Origin: Charina bottae
Lineage: Eukaryota > Chordata > Lepidosauria > Squamata > Charinaidae
Length of the DNA stretch: 64,000 nt
Assembly: GCA_023362775.1 (NCBI GenBank)
Contig: JALMGJ010000137.1
Coordinates: 1 to 64,000 of the forward strand
Direction: 5' to 3'
Shown here one piece after another: positions 38,301 to 48,990 of the stretch. The translations under genes and the position numbers were made by a program. The notes below the pieces were generated by a model. That model made no database searches, was not told the origin of the DNA, and worked only from the letters and a program-made list of their open reading frames with translations. Every line of letters starts with the position of its first letter. Position 1 is the stretch's first letter.

Positions 38301-40599
38301 GATGGGCCGGACCGAATGAGGTCAAATTGAAAAACGAAGGCCGCCATGAGATTCGGGGTTGAATTTAAGGGTTAGTGGCACTTTTGGATGCTTGATTTGG
38401 GACGGCATGATTTTTGGCCCAAAAATCGAAAAATTCCTGACCGCGGAGTCAGGAAACCCTCCCGGGATGGGCCGGACCGAATGAGGTCAAATTGAAAAAC
38501 GAAGGCCGCCATGAGATTCGGGGTTGAATTTAAGGGTTAGAGGCACTTTTGGATGCTTGATTTGGGACGGCATGATTTTTGGCCCAAAAATCGAAAAATT
38601 CCTGACCGCGGAGTCAGGAAACCTTCCCGTGATGGGCCGGACCGAATGAGGTCAAATTGAAAAACGAAGGCTGCCATGAGATTTGGGGTTGAATTTAAGG
38701 TTAGAGGCACTTTTGGATGCTTGATTTGGGACGGCATGATTTTTGGCCCAAAAATCGAAAAATTCCTGACCGCGGAGTCAGGAAACCCTCCCGGGATGGG
38801 CCGGACCGAATGAGGTCAAATTGAAAAACGAAGGCCGCCATGAGATTCGGGGTTGAATTTAAGGGTTAGGGGCACTTTTGGATGCTTGATTTGGGAGGGC
38901 ATGATTTTTGGCCCAAAAATCGAATAATTCCTGACCGCGGAGTCAGGAAACCCTCCCGGGATGGGCCGGACCGAATGAGGTCAAATTGAAAAACGAAGGC
39001 CGCCATGAGATTCGGGGTTGAATTTAAGGGTTAGGGGCACTTTTGGATGCTTGATTTGGGACGGCATGATTTTTGGCCCAAAAATCGAAAAATTCCTGAC
39101 CGCGGAGTCAGGAAACCCTCCCGGGATGGGCCGGACCGAATGAGGTCAAATTGAAAAACGAAGGCCGCCATGAGATTCGGGGTTGAATTTAAGGGTTAGG
39201 GGCACTTTTGGATGCTTGATTTGGGAGGGCATGATTTTTGGCCCAAAAATCGAAAAATTCCTGACCGCGGAGTCAGGAAACCCTCCCGGGATGGGCCGGA
39301 CCGAATGAGGTCAAATTGAAAAACGAAGGCCGCCATGAGATTCGGGGTTGAATTTAAGGGTTAGAGGCACTTTTGGATGCTTGATTTGGGACGGCATGAT
39401 TTTTGGCCCAAAAATCGAAAAATTCCTGACCGCGGAGTCAGGAAACCCTCCCGGGATGGGCCGGACCGAATGAGGTCAAATTGAAAAATGAAGGCCGCCA
39501 TGAGATTTGGGGTTGAATTTAAGGGTTAGAGGCACTTTTGGATGCTTGATTTGGGACGGCATGATTTTTGGCCCAAAAATCGAAAAATTCCTGACTGCGG
39601 AGTCAGGAAACCCTCCCGGGATGGGCCGGACCGAATGAGGTCAAATTGAAAAACGAAGGCTGCCATGAGATTTGGGGTTGAATTTAAGGGTTAGAGGCAC
39701 TTTTGGATGCTTGATTTGGGACGGCATGATTTTTGGCCCAAAAATCGAAAAATTCCTGACCGCGGATTCAGGAAACCCTCCCGGGATGGGCCGGACCGAT
39801 TGAGGTCAAATTGAAAAACGAAGGCCGCCATGAGATTCGGGGTTGAATTTAAGGGTTAGAGGCACTTTTGGATGCTTGATTTGGGACGGCATGATTTTTG
39901 GCCCAAAAATCTAAAAATTCCTGACCGCGGAGTCAGGAAACCCTCCCGGGATGGGCCGGACCGAATGAGGTCAAATTGAAAAACGAAGGCTGCCATGAGA
40001 TTTGGGGTTGAATTTAAGGGTTAGAGGCACTTTTGGATGCTTGATTTGGGACGGCATGATTTTTGGCCCAAAAATCGAAAAATTCCTGACCGCGGAGTGA
40101 GGAAACCCTCCCGGGATGGGCCGGACCGAATGAGGTCGAATTGAAAAACGAAGGCCGCCATGAGATTCGGGGTTGAATTTAAGGGTTAGAGGCACTTTTG
40201 GATGCTTGATTTGGGACGGCATGATTTTTGGCCCAAAAATCGAAAAATTCCTGACCGCGGAGTCAGGAAACCCTCCCGGGATGGGCCGGACCGAATGAGG
40301 TCAAATTGAAAAACGAAGGCCGCCATGAGATTCGGGGTTGAATTTAAGGGTTAGAGGCACTTTTGGATGCTTGATTTGGGACGGCATGATTTTTGGCCCA
40401 AAAATCTAAAAATTCCTGACCGCGGAGTCAGGAAACCCTCCCGGGATGGGCCGGACCAAATGAGGTCAAATTGAAAAACGGGGCCGCCATGAGATTCGGG
40501 GTTGAATTTAAGGGTTAGGGGCACTTTTGGATGCTTGATTTAGGAGGGCATGATTTTTGGCCCAAAAATCGAATAATTCCTGACCGCGGAGTCAGGAAA

Positions 40600-40684
40600 C
40601 CCTCCCGGGATGGGCCGGACCGAATGAGGTCAAATTGAAAAACGAAGGCCGCCATGAGATTCGGGGTTGAATTTAAGGGTTAGT
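40600..40684. other. One-monomer deletion junction in the fourth 22-mer copy
   Basis: The monomer here starts as GGAGTCAGGAAACCC (as in the monomer that normally precedes a TTAGGGGC copy) but carries TTAGTGGC at 40,684, the mark of the next monomer but one in the complete unit. The intervening GGATTCAGGAAAGCC start is absent. A single 165-bp unit was removed, with the exchange between the last left-type base (40,600) and the first right-type base (40,684). This explains the 3,462-bp spacing of flanking markers (37,878 to 41,340) instead of 3,627. Confidence 0.78.
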
Positions 40685-41998
40685 GGCACTTTTGGATGCT
40701 TGATTTGGGACGGCATGATTTTTGGCCCAAAAATCGAAAAATTCCTGACCGCGGAGTCAGGAAACCCTCCCGGGATGGGCCGGACCGAATGAGGTCAAAT
40801 TGAAAAACGAAGGCTGCCATGAGATTTGGGGTTGAATTTAAGGGTTAGAGGCACTTTTGGATGCTTGATTTGGGACGGCATGATTTTTGGCCCAAAAATC
40901 GAAAAATTCCTGACCGCGGAGTCAGGAAACCCTCCCGGGATGGGCCGGACCGAATGAGGTCAAATTGAAAAACGAAGGCCGCCATGAGATTCGGGGTTGA
41001 ATTTAAGGGTTAGAGGCACTTTTGGATGCTTGATTTGGGACGGCATGATTTTTGGCCCAAAAATCGAAAAATTCCTGACCGCGGAGTCAGGAAACCCTCC
41101 CGGGATGGGCCGGACCGAATGAGGTCAAATTGAAAAACGAAGGCCGCCATGAGATTCGGGGTTGAATTTAAGGGTTAGAGGCACTTTTGGATGCTTGATT
41201 TGGGACGGCATGATTTTTGGCCCAAAAATCGAAAAATTCCTGACCGCGGAGTCAGGAAACCCTCCCGGGATGGGCCGGACCGAATGAGGTCAAATTGAAA
41301 AACGAAGGCCGCCATGAGATTCGGGGTTGAATTTAAGGGTTAGAGGCACTTTTGGATGCTTGATTTGGGACGGCATGATTTTTGGCCCAAAAATCTAAAA
41401 ATTCCTGACCGCGGAGTCAGGAAACCCTCCCGGGATGGGCCGGACCGAATGAGGTCAAATTGAAAAACGGGGCCGCCATGAGATTCGGGGTTGAATTTAA
41501 GGGTTAGGGGCACTTTTGGATGCTTGATTTGGGAGGGCATGATTTTTGGCCCAAAAATCGAATAATTCCTGACCGCGGAGTCAGGAAACCCTCCCGGGAT
41601 GGGCCGGACCGAATGAGGTCAAATTGAAAAACGAAGGCCGCCATGAGATTCGGGGTTGAATTTAAGGGTTAGGGGCACTTTTGGATGCTTGATTTGGGAG
41701 GGCATGATTTTTGGCCCAAAAATCGAATAATTCCTGACCGCGGATTCAGGAAAGCCTCCCGGGATGGGCCGGACCGAATGAGGTCAAATTGAAAAACGAA
41801 GGCCGCCATGAGATTCGGGGTTGAATTTAAGGGTTAGTGGCACTTTTGAATGCTTGATTTGGGACGGCATGATTTTTGGCCCAAAAATCGAAAAATTCCT
41901 GACCGCGGAGTCAGGAAACCCTCCCGGGATGGGCCGGACCGAATGAGGTCAAATTGAAAAACGAAGGCTGCCATGAGATTTGGGGTTGAATTTAAGGG

Positions 41999-44900
41999 TT
42001 AGAGGCACTTTTGGATGCTTGATTTGGGACGGCATGATTTTTGGCCCAAAAATCGAAAAATTCCTGACCGCGGAGTCAGGAAACCCTCCCGGGATGGGCC
42101 GGACCGAATGAGGTCAAATTGAAAAACGAAGGCCGCCATGAGATTCGGGGTTGAATTTAAGGGTTAGAGGCACTTTTGGATGCTTGATTTGGGACGGCAT
42201 GATTTTTGGCCCAAAAATCGAAAAATTCCTGACCGCGGAGTCAGGAAACCCTCCCGGGATGGGCCGGACCGAATGAGGTCAAATTGAAAAACGAAGGCCG
42301 CCATGAGATTCGGGGTTGAATTTAAGGGTTAGAGGCACTTTTGGATGCTTGATTTGGGACGGCATGATTTTTGGCCCAAAAATCTAAAAATTCCTGACCG
42401 CGGAGTCAGGAAACCCTCCCGGGATGGGCCGGACCGAATGAGGTCAAATTGAAAAACGAAGGCCGCCATGAGATTCGGGGTTGAATTTAAGGGTTAGGGG
42501 CACTTTTGGATGCTTGATTTGGGAGGGCATGATTTTTGGCCCAAAAATCGAATAATTCCTGACCGCGGAGTCAGGAAACCCTCCCGGGATGGGCCGGACC
42601 GAATGAGGTCAAATTGAAAAACGAAGGCTGCCATGAGATTTGGGGTTGAATTTAAGGGTTAGAGGCACTTTTGGATGCTTGATTTGGGACGGCATGATTT
42701 TTGGCCCAAAAATCGAAAAATTCCTGACCGCAGAGTCAGGAAACCCTCCCGGGATGGGCCGGACCGAATGAGGTCAAATTGAAAAACGAAGGCCGCCATG
42801 AGATTCGGGGTTGAATTTAAGGGTTAGAGGCACTTTTGGATGCTTGATTTGGGACGGCATGATTTTTGGCCCAAAAATCGAAAAATTCCTGACCGCGGAG
42901 TCAGGAAACCCTCCCGGGATGGGCCGGACCGAATGAGGTCAAATTGAAAAACGAAGGCCGCCATGAGATTCGGGGTTGAATTTAAGGGTTAGAGGCACTT
43001 TTGGATGCTTGATTTGGGACGGCATGATTTTTGGCCCAAAAATCTAAAAATTCCTGACCGCGGAGTCAGGAAACCCTCCCGGGATGGGCCGGACCGAATG
43101 AGGTCAAATTGAAAAACGGGGCCGCCATGAGATTCGGGGTTGAATTTAAGGGTTAGGGGCACTTTTGGATGCTTGATTTGGGACGGCATGATTTTTGGCC
43201 CAAAAATCGAATAATTCCTGACCGCGGAGTCAGGAAACCCTCCCGGGATGGGCCGGACCGAATGAGGTCAAATTGAAAAACGAAGGCCGCCATGAGATTC
43301 GGGGTTGAATTTAAGGGTTAGGGGCACTTTTGGATGCTTGATTTGGGAGGGCATGATTTTTGGCCCAAAAATCGAATAATTCCTGACCGCGGAGTCAGGA
43401 AACCCTCCCGGGATGGGCCGGACCGAATGAGGTCAAATTGAAAAACGAAGGCCGCCATGAGATTCGGGGTTGAATTTAAGGGTTAGGGGCACTTTTGGAT
43501 GCTTGATTTGGGAGGGCATGATTTTTGGCCCAAAAATCGAATAATTCCTGACCGCGGATTCAGGAAACCCTCCCGGGATGGGCCGGACCGAATGAGGTCA
43601 AATTGAAAAACGAAGGCCGCCATGAGATTCGGGGTTGAATTTAAGGGTTAGAGGCACTTTTGGATGCTTGATTTGGGACGGCATGATTTTTGGCCCAAAA
43701 ATCGAAAAATTCCTGACCGCGGAGTCAGGAAACCCTCCCGGGATGGGCCGGACCGAATGAGGTCAAATTGAAAAACGAAGGCCGCCATGAGATTCGGGGT
43801 TGAATTTAAGGGTTAGTGGCACTTTTGGATGCTTGATTTGGGACGGCATGATTTTTGGCCCAAAAATCGAAAAATTCCTGACCGCGGAGTCAGGAAACCC
43901 TCCCGGGATGGGCCGGACCGAATGAGGTCAAATTGAAAAACGAAGGCCGCCATGAGATTCGGGGTTGAATTTAAGGGTTAGAGGCACTTTTGGATGCTTG
44001 ATTTGGGACGGCATGATTTTTGGCCCAAAAATCGAAAAATTCCTGACCGCGGAGTCAGGAAACCCTCCCGGGATGGGCCGGACCGAATGAGGTCAAATTG
44101 AAAAACGAAGGCCGCCATGAGATTCGGGGTTGAATTTAAGGGTTAGAGGCACTTTTGGATGCTTGATTTGGGACGGCATGATTTTTGGCCCAAAAATCGA
44201 AAAATTCCTGACCGCGGAGTCAGGAAACCCTCCCGGGATGGGCCGGACCGAATGAGGTCAAATTGAAAAACGAAGGCCGCCATGAGATTCGGGGTTGAAT
44301 TTAAGGGTTAGAGGCACTTTTGGATGCTTGATTTGGGACGGCATGATTTTTGGCCCAAAAATCGAAAAATTCCTGACCGCGGAGTCAGGAAACCCTCCCG
44401 GGATGGGCCGGACCGAATGAGGTCAAATTGAAAAACGAAGGCCGCCATGAGATTCGGGGTTGAATTTAAGGGTTAGAGGCACTTTTGGATGCTTGATTTG
44501 GGAGGGCATGATTTTTGGCCCAAAAATCGAAAAATTCCTGACCGCGGAGTCAGGAAACCCTCCCGGGATGGGCCGGACCGAATGAGGTCAAATTGAAAAA
44601 CGAAGGCCGCCATGAGATTCGGGGTTGAATTTAAGGGTTAGGGGCACTTTTGGATGCTTGATTTGGGAGGGCATGATTTTTGGCCCAAAAATCGAATAAT
44701 TCCTGACCGCGGAGTCAGGAAACCCTCCCGGGATGGGCCGGACCGAATGAGGTCAAATTGAAAAACGAAGGCCGCCATGAGATTCGGGGTTGAATTTAAG
44801 GGTTAGAGGCACTTTTGGATGCTTGATTTGGGACGGCATGATTTTTGGCCCAAATATCGAAAAATTCCTGACCGCGGATTCAGGAAAGCCTCCCGGGATG

Positions 44901-45064
44901 GGCCGGACCGAATGAGGTCAAATTGAAAAACGAAGGCCGCCATGAGATTCGGGGTTGAATTTAAGGGTTAGGGGCACTTTTGGATGCTTGATTTGGGAGG
45001 GCATGATTTTTGGCCCAAAAATCTAATAATTCCTGACCGCGGAGTCAGGAAACCCTCCCGGGAA
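41999..45064 (+). repeat. Family C block homologous to 46.3-52.2 kb
   Basis: Marker order (ACCGCAGAG at 42,731, AAACGGGGCC near 43,115, GGATTCAGGAAACC near 43,557, TTAGTGGC at 43,813, GGGAGGGC with CGAAAAATT at 44,503, CCCAAATATCG near 44,850, GGATTCAGGAAAGCC near 44,877) matches 46.7-47.9 kb at +4,290 bp (26 x 165) and 49.8-52.0 kb at +7,094 bp. It therefore shares an ancestor with the 17-mer region downstream. The AAATATCG base is private to this copy. Near 45,021-45,064 the CTAATAATT and GGAAGGGCC variants mark the end of the match. Confidence 0.82.
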
Positions 45065-45857
45065 GGGCCGGACCGAATGAGGTCAAATTGAAAAACGAAG
45101 GCCGCCATGAGATTCGGGGTTGAATTTAAGGGTTAGAGGCACTTTTGGATGCTTGATTTGGGACGGCATGATTTTTGGCCCAAAAATCTAAAAATTCCTG
45201 ACCGCGGAGTCAGGAAACCCTCCCGGGATGGGCCGGACCGAATGAGGTCAAATTGAAAAACGAAGGCCGCCATGAGATTCGGGGTTGAATTTAAGGGTTA
45301 GGGGCACTTTTGGATGCTTGATTTGGGACGGCATGATTTTTGGCCCAAAAATCGAAAAATTCCTGACCGCGGATTCAGGAAAGCCTCCCGGGATGGGCCG
45401 GACCGAATGAGGTCAAATTGAAAAACGAAGGCCGCCATGAGATTCGGGGTTGAATTTAAGGGTTAGAGGCACTTTTGGATGCTTGATTTGGGACGGCATG
45501 ATTTTTGGCCCAAAAATCTAAAAATTCCTGACCGCGGAGTCAGGAAACCCTCCCGGGATGGGCCGGACCGAATGAGGTCAAATTGAAAAACGAAGGCCGC
45601 CATGAGATTCGGGGTTGAATTTAAGGGTTAGAGGCACTTTTGGATGCTTGATTTGGGACGGCATGATTTTTGGCCCAAAAATCGAATAATTCCTGACCGC
45701 GGAGTCAGGAAACCCTCCCGGGATGGGCCGGACCGAATGAGGTCAAATTGAAAAACGAAGGCCGCCATGAGATTCGGGGTTGAATTTAAGGGTTAGAGGC
45801 ACTTTTGGATGCTTGATTTGGGACGGCATGATTTTTGGCCCAAAAATCGAAAAATTC

Positions 45858-46186
45858 CTGACCGCGGAGTCAGGAAACCCTCCCGGGATGGGCCGGACCG
45901 AATCCGGTCAAATTGAGAAACGAAGCCCGCCATGAGATTCGCGGTTGAATTTGTGGGTTTGAGGCAATTTTGGATGCTTGATTTGGGAGGGCATAATTTT
46001 TTGCCCAAAAATCAAAAATTTCCTGACCGCGGAGTCAGGAACACCTCCCGGGATGGGCCGGGCGGAATCCGGTCAAATTAAAAAACGAAGCCCGCCATGA
46101 GATTCGGGTTTGAATTTATGGTTAGGGGCACTTTTGGATGCTTGATTTGGGACGGCATGATTTTTGGCCCAAAAATCGAAAAATTC
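45858..46186 (+). repeat. Divergent monomer pair, first copy
   Basis: Two adjacent monomers (165 and 164 bp) stand out. The first differs from the reference at about 14 positions: GAATCCGGTC for GAATGAGGTC, TTGAGAAACG, GAAGCCCGCC, TTCGCGGTTG, TTTGTGGGTTTGAGG, CAATTTTGG, GGGAGGGCATAATTTTTTGCCC, and ATCAAAAATTTCC. The second differs at about 11: GGAACACCTCC, GGGCGGAATCCGGTC, ATTAAAAAACG, GAAGCCCGCC, CGGGTTTG, TTTATGGTTAGG. They share GAATCCGGTC and GAAGCCCGCC with each other and with no other monomer in the window except their duplicate. Dyad 1 is broken in the first. They look like survivors of an older subfamily. Confidence 0.9.
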
Positions 46187-48661
46187 CTGACCGCGGAGTC
46201 AGGAAACCCTCCCGGGATGGGCCGGACCGAATGAGGTCAAATTGAAAAACGAAGGCTGCCATGAGATTTGGGGTTGAATTTAAGGGTTAGAGGCACTTTT
46301 GGATGCTTGATTTGGGACGGCATGATTTTTGGCCCAAAAATCGAAAAATTCCTGACCGCGGAGTCAGGAAACCCTCCCGGGATGGGCCGGACCGAATGAG
46401 GTCAAATTGAAAAACGAAGGCCGCCATGAGATTCGGGGTTGAATTTAAGGGTTAGAGGCACTTTTGGATGCTTGATTTGGGACGGCATGATTTTTGGCCC
46501 AAAAATCGAAAAATTCCTGACCGCGGAGTCAGGAAACCCTCCCGGGATGGGCCGGACCGAATGAGGTCAAATTGAAAAACGAAGGCCGCCATGAGATTCG
46601 GGGTTGAATTTAAGGGTTAGAGGCACTTTTGGATGCTTGATTTGGGACGGCATGATTTTTGGCCCAAAAATCTAAAAATTCCTGACCGCGGAGTCAGGAA
46701 ACCCTCCCGGGATGGGCCGGACCGAATGAGGTCAAATTGAAAAACGAAGGCCGCCATGAGATTCGGGGTTGAATTTAAGGGTTAGGGGCACTTTTGGATG
46801 CTTGATTTGGGAGGGCATGATTTTTGGCCCAAAAATCGAATAATTCCTGACCGCGGAGTCAGGAAACCCTCCCGGGATGGGCCGGACCGAATGAGGTCAA
46901 ATTGAAAAACGAAGGCTGCCATGAGATTTGGGGTTGAATTTAAGGGTTAGAGGCACTTTTGGATGCTTGATTTGGGACGGCATGATTTTTGGCCCAAAAA
47001 TCGAAAAATTCCTGACCGCAGAGTCAGGAAACCCTCCCGGGATGGGCCGGACCGAATGAGGTCAAATTGAAAAACGAAGGCCGCCATGAGATTCGGGGTT
47101 GAATTTAAGGGTTAGAGGCACTTTTGGATGCTTGATTTGGGACGGCATGATTTTTGGCCCAAAAATCGAAAAATTCCTGACCGCGGAGTCAGGAAACCCT
47201 CCCGGGATGGGCCGGACCGAATGAGGTCAAATTGAAAAACGAAGGCCGCCATGAGATTCGGGGTTGAATTTAAGGGTTAGAGGCACTTTTGGATGCTTGA
47301 TTTGGGACGGCATGATTTTTGGCCCAAAAATCTAAAAATTCCTGACCGCGGAGTCAGGAAACCCTCCCGGGATGGGCCGGACCGAATGAGGTCAAATTGA
47401 AAAACGAAGGCCGCCATGAGATTCGGGGTTGAATTTAAGGGTTAGAGGCACTTTTGGATGCTTGATTTGGGACGGCATGATTTTTGGCCCAAAAATCGAA
47501 TAATTCCTGACCGCGGAGTCAGGAAACCCTCCCGGGATGGGCCGGACCGAATGAGGTCAAATTGAAAAACGAAGGCCGCCATGAGATTCGGGGTTGAATT
47601 TAAGGGTTAGGGGCACTTTTGGATGCTTGATTTGGGAGGGCATGATTTTTGGCCCAAAAATCGAATAATTCCTGACCGCGGAGTCAGGAAACCCTCCCGG
47701 GATGGGCCGGACCGAATGAGGTCAAATTGAAAAACGAAGGCCGCCATGAGATTCGGGGTTGAATTTAAGGGTTAGGGGCACTTTTGGATGCTTGATTTGG
47801 GAGGGCATGATTTTTGGCCCAAAAATCGAATAATTCCTGACCGCGGATTCAGGAAACCCTCCCGGGATGGGCCGGACCGAATGAGGTCAAATTGAAAAAC
47901 GAAGGCCGCCATGAGATTCGGGGTTGAATTTAAGGGTTAGAGGCACTTTTGGATGCTTGATTTGGGACGGCATGATTTTTGGCCCAAAAATCTAAAAATT
48001 CCTGACCGCGGAGTCAGGAAACCCTCCCGGGATGGGCCGGACCGAATGAGGTCAAATTGAAAAACGAAGGCCGCCATGAGATTCGGGGTTGAATTTAAGG
48101 GTTAGGGGCACTTTTGGATGCTTGATTTGGGACGGCATGATTTTTGGCCCAAAAATCGAAAAATTCCTGACCGCGGATTCAGGAAAGCCTCCCGGGATGG
48201 GCCGGACCGAATGAGGTCAAATTGAAAAACGAAGGCCGCCATGAGATTCGGGGTTGAATTTAAGGGTTAGAGGCACTTTTGGATGCTTGATTTGGGACGG
48301 CATGATTTTTGGCCCAAAAATCTAAAAATTCCTGACCGCGGAGTCAGGAAACCCTCCCGGGATGGGCCGGACCGAATGAGGTCAAATTGAAAAACGAAGG
48401 CCGCCATGAGATTCGGGGTTGAATTTAAGGGTTAGAGGCACTTTTGGATGCTTGATTTGGGACGGCATGATTTTTGGCCCAAAAATCGAATAATTCCTGA
48501 CCGCGGAGTCAGGAAACCCTCCCGGGATGGGCCGGACCGAATGAGGTCAAATTGAAAAACGAAGGCCGCCATGAGATTCGGGGTTGAATTTAAGGGTTAG
48601 AGGCACTTTTGGATGCTTGATTTGGGACGGCATGATTTTTGGCCCAAAAATCGAAAAATTC

Positions 48662-48990
48662 CTGACCGCGGAGTCAGGAAACCCTCCCGGGATGGGCCGG
48701 ACCGAATCCGGTCAAATTGAGAAACGAAGCCCGCCATGAGATTCGCGGTTGAATTTGTGGGTTTGAGGCAATTTTGGATGCTTGATTTGGGAGGGCATAA
48801 TTTTTTGCCCAAAAATCAAAAATTTCCTGACCGCGGAGTCAGGAACACCTCCCGGGATGGGCCGGGCGGAATCCGGTCAAATTAAAAAACGAAGCCCGCC
48901 ATGAGATTCGGGTTTGAATTTATGGTTAGGGGCACTTTTGGATGCTTGATTTGGGACGGCATGATTTTTGGCCCAAAAATCGAAAAATTC
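48662..48990 (+). repeat. Divergent monomer pair, second copy
   Basis: This is the same two divergent monomers, 2,804 bp downstream of the first pair and apparently identical to it (GAATCCGGTC near 48,706, GAAGCCCGCC, CATAATTTTTTGCCC near 48,796, GGAACACC near 48,840, TTTATGGTTAGG near 48,920). The pair was copied as part of the 17-mer duplication rather than arising twice, and has not been converted to the family C consensus in either copy. Confidence 0.9.

Larger units (their letters stand above)
27490..41998 (+). repeat. 22-monomer higher-order repeat (3,627 bp): full, truncated, expanded and 21-mer copies
   Basis: Two landmarks define the register: C, a monomer with CTTCCCGTGATGG and AAGGTTAG (27,490; 31,117; 32,766; 38,537), and B, a monomer with GGAGTGAGG and GAGGTCGAATTG (29,051; 34,327; 36,471; 40,098). 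C to B is always 1,561 bp. C to C is 3,627 bp in the complete copy (27,490-31,116), equal to 22 x 165 minus three one-base deletions. The next copy (31,117-32,765) is only 1,649 bp and lacks B. The third (32,766-38,536) is 5,771 bp because a 2,144-bp, 13-monomer segment with B is present twice. The fourth (about 38,537-41,998) has lost one monomer. Bases 28.9-32.3 kb and 36.3-39.8 kb also match at 7,420 bp. Confidence 0.9.

Noticed and set aside
45858..46186. Divergent pair as an inserted gene fragment or mobile element.
   Set aside because: It aligns to the monomer over its full length in the correct phase, with substitutions and about one net missing base. It is a divergent satellite copy, not an insertion.
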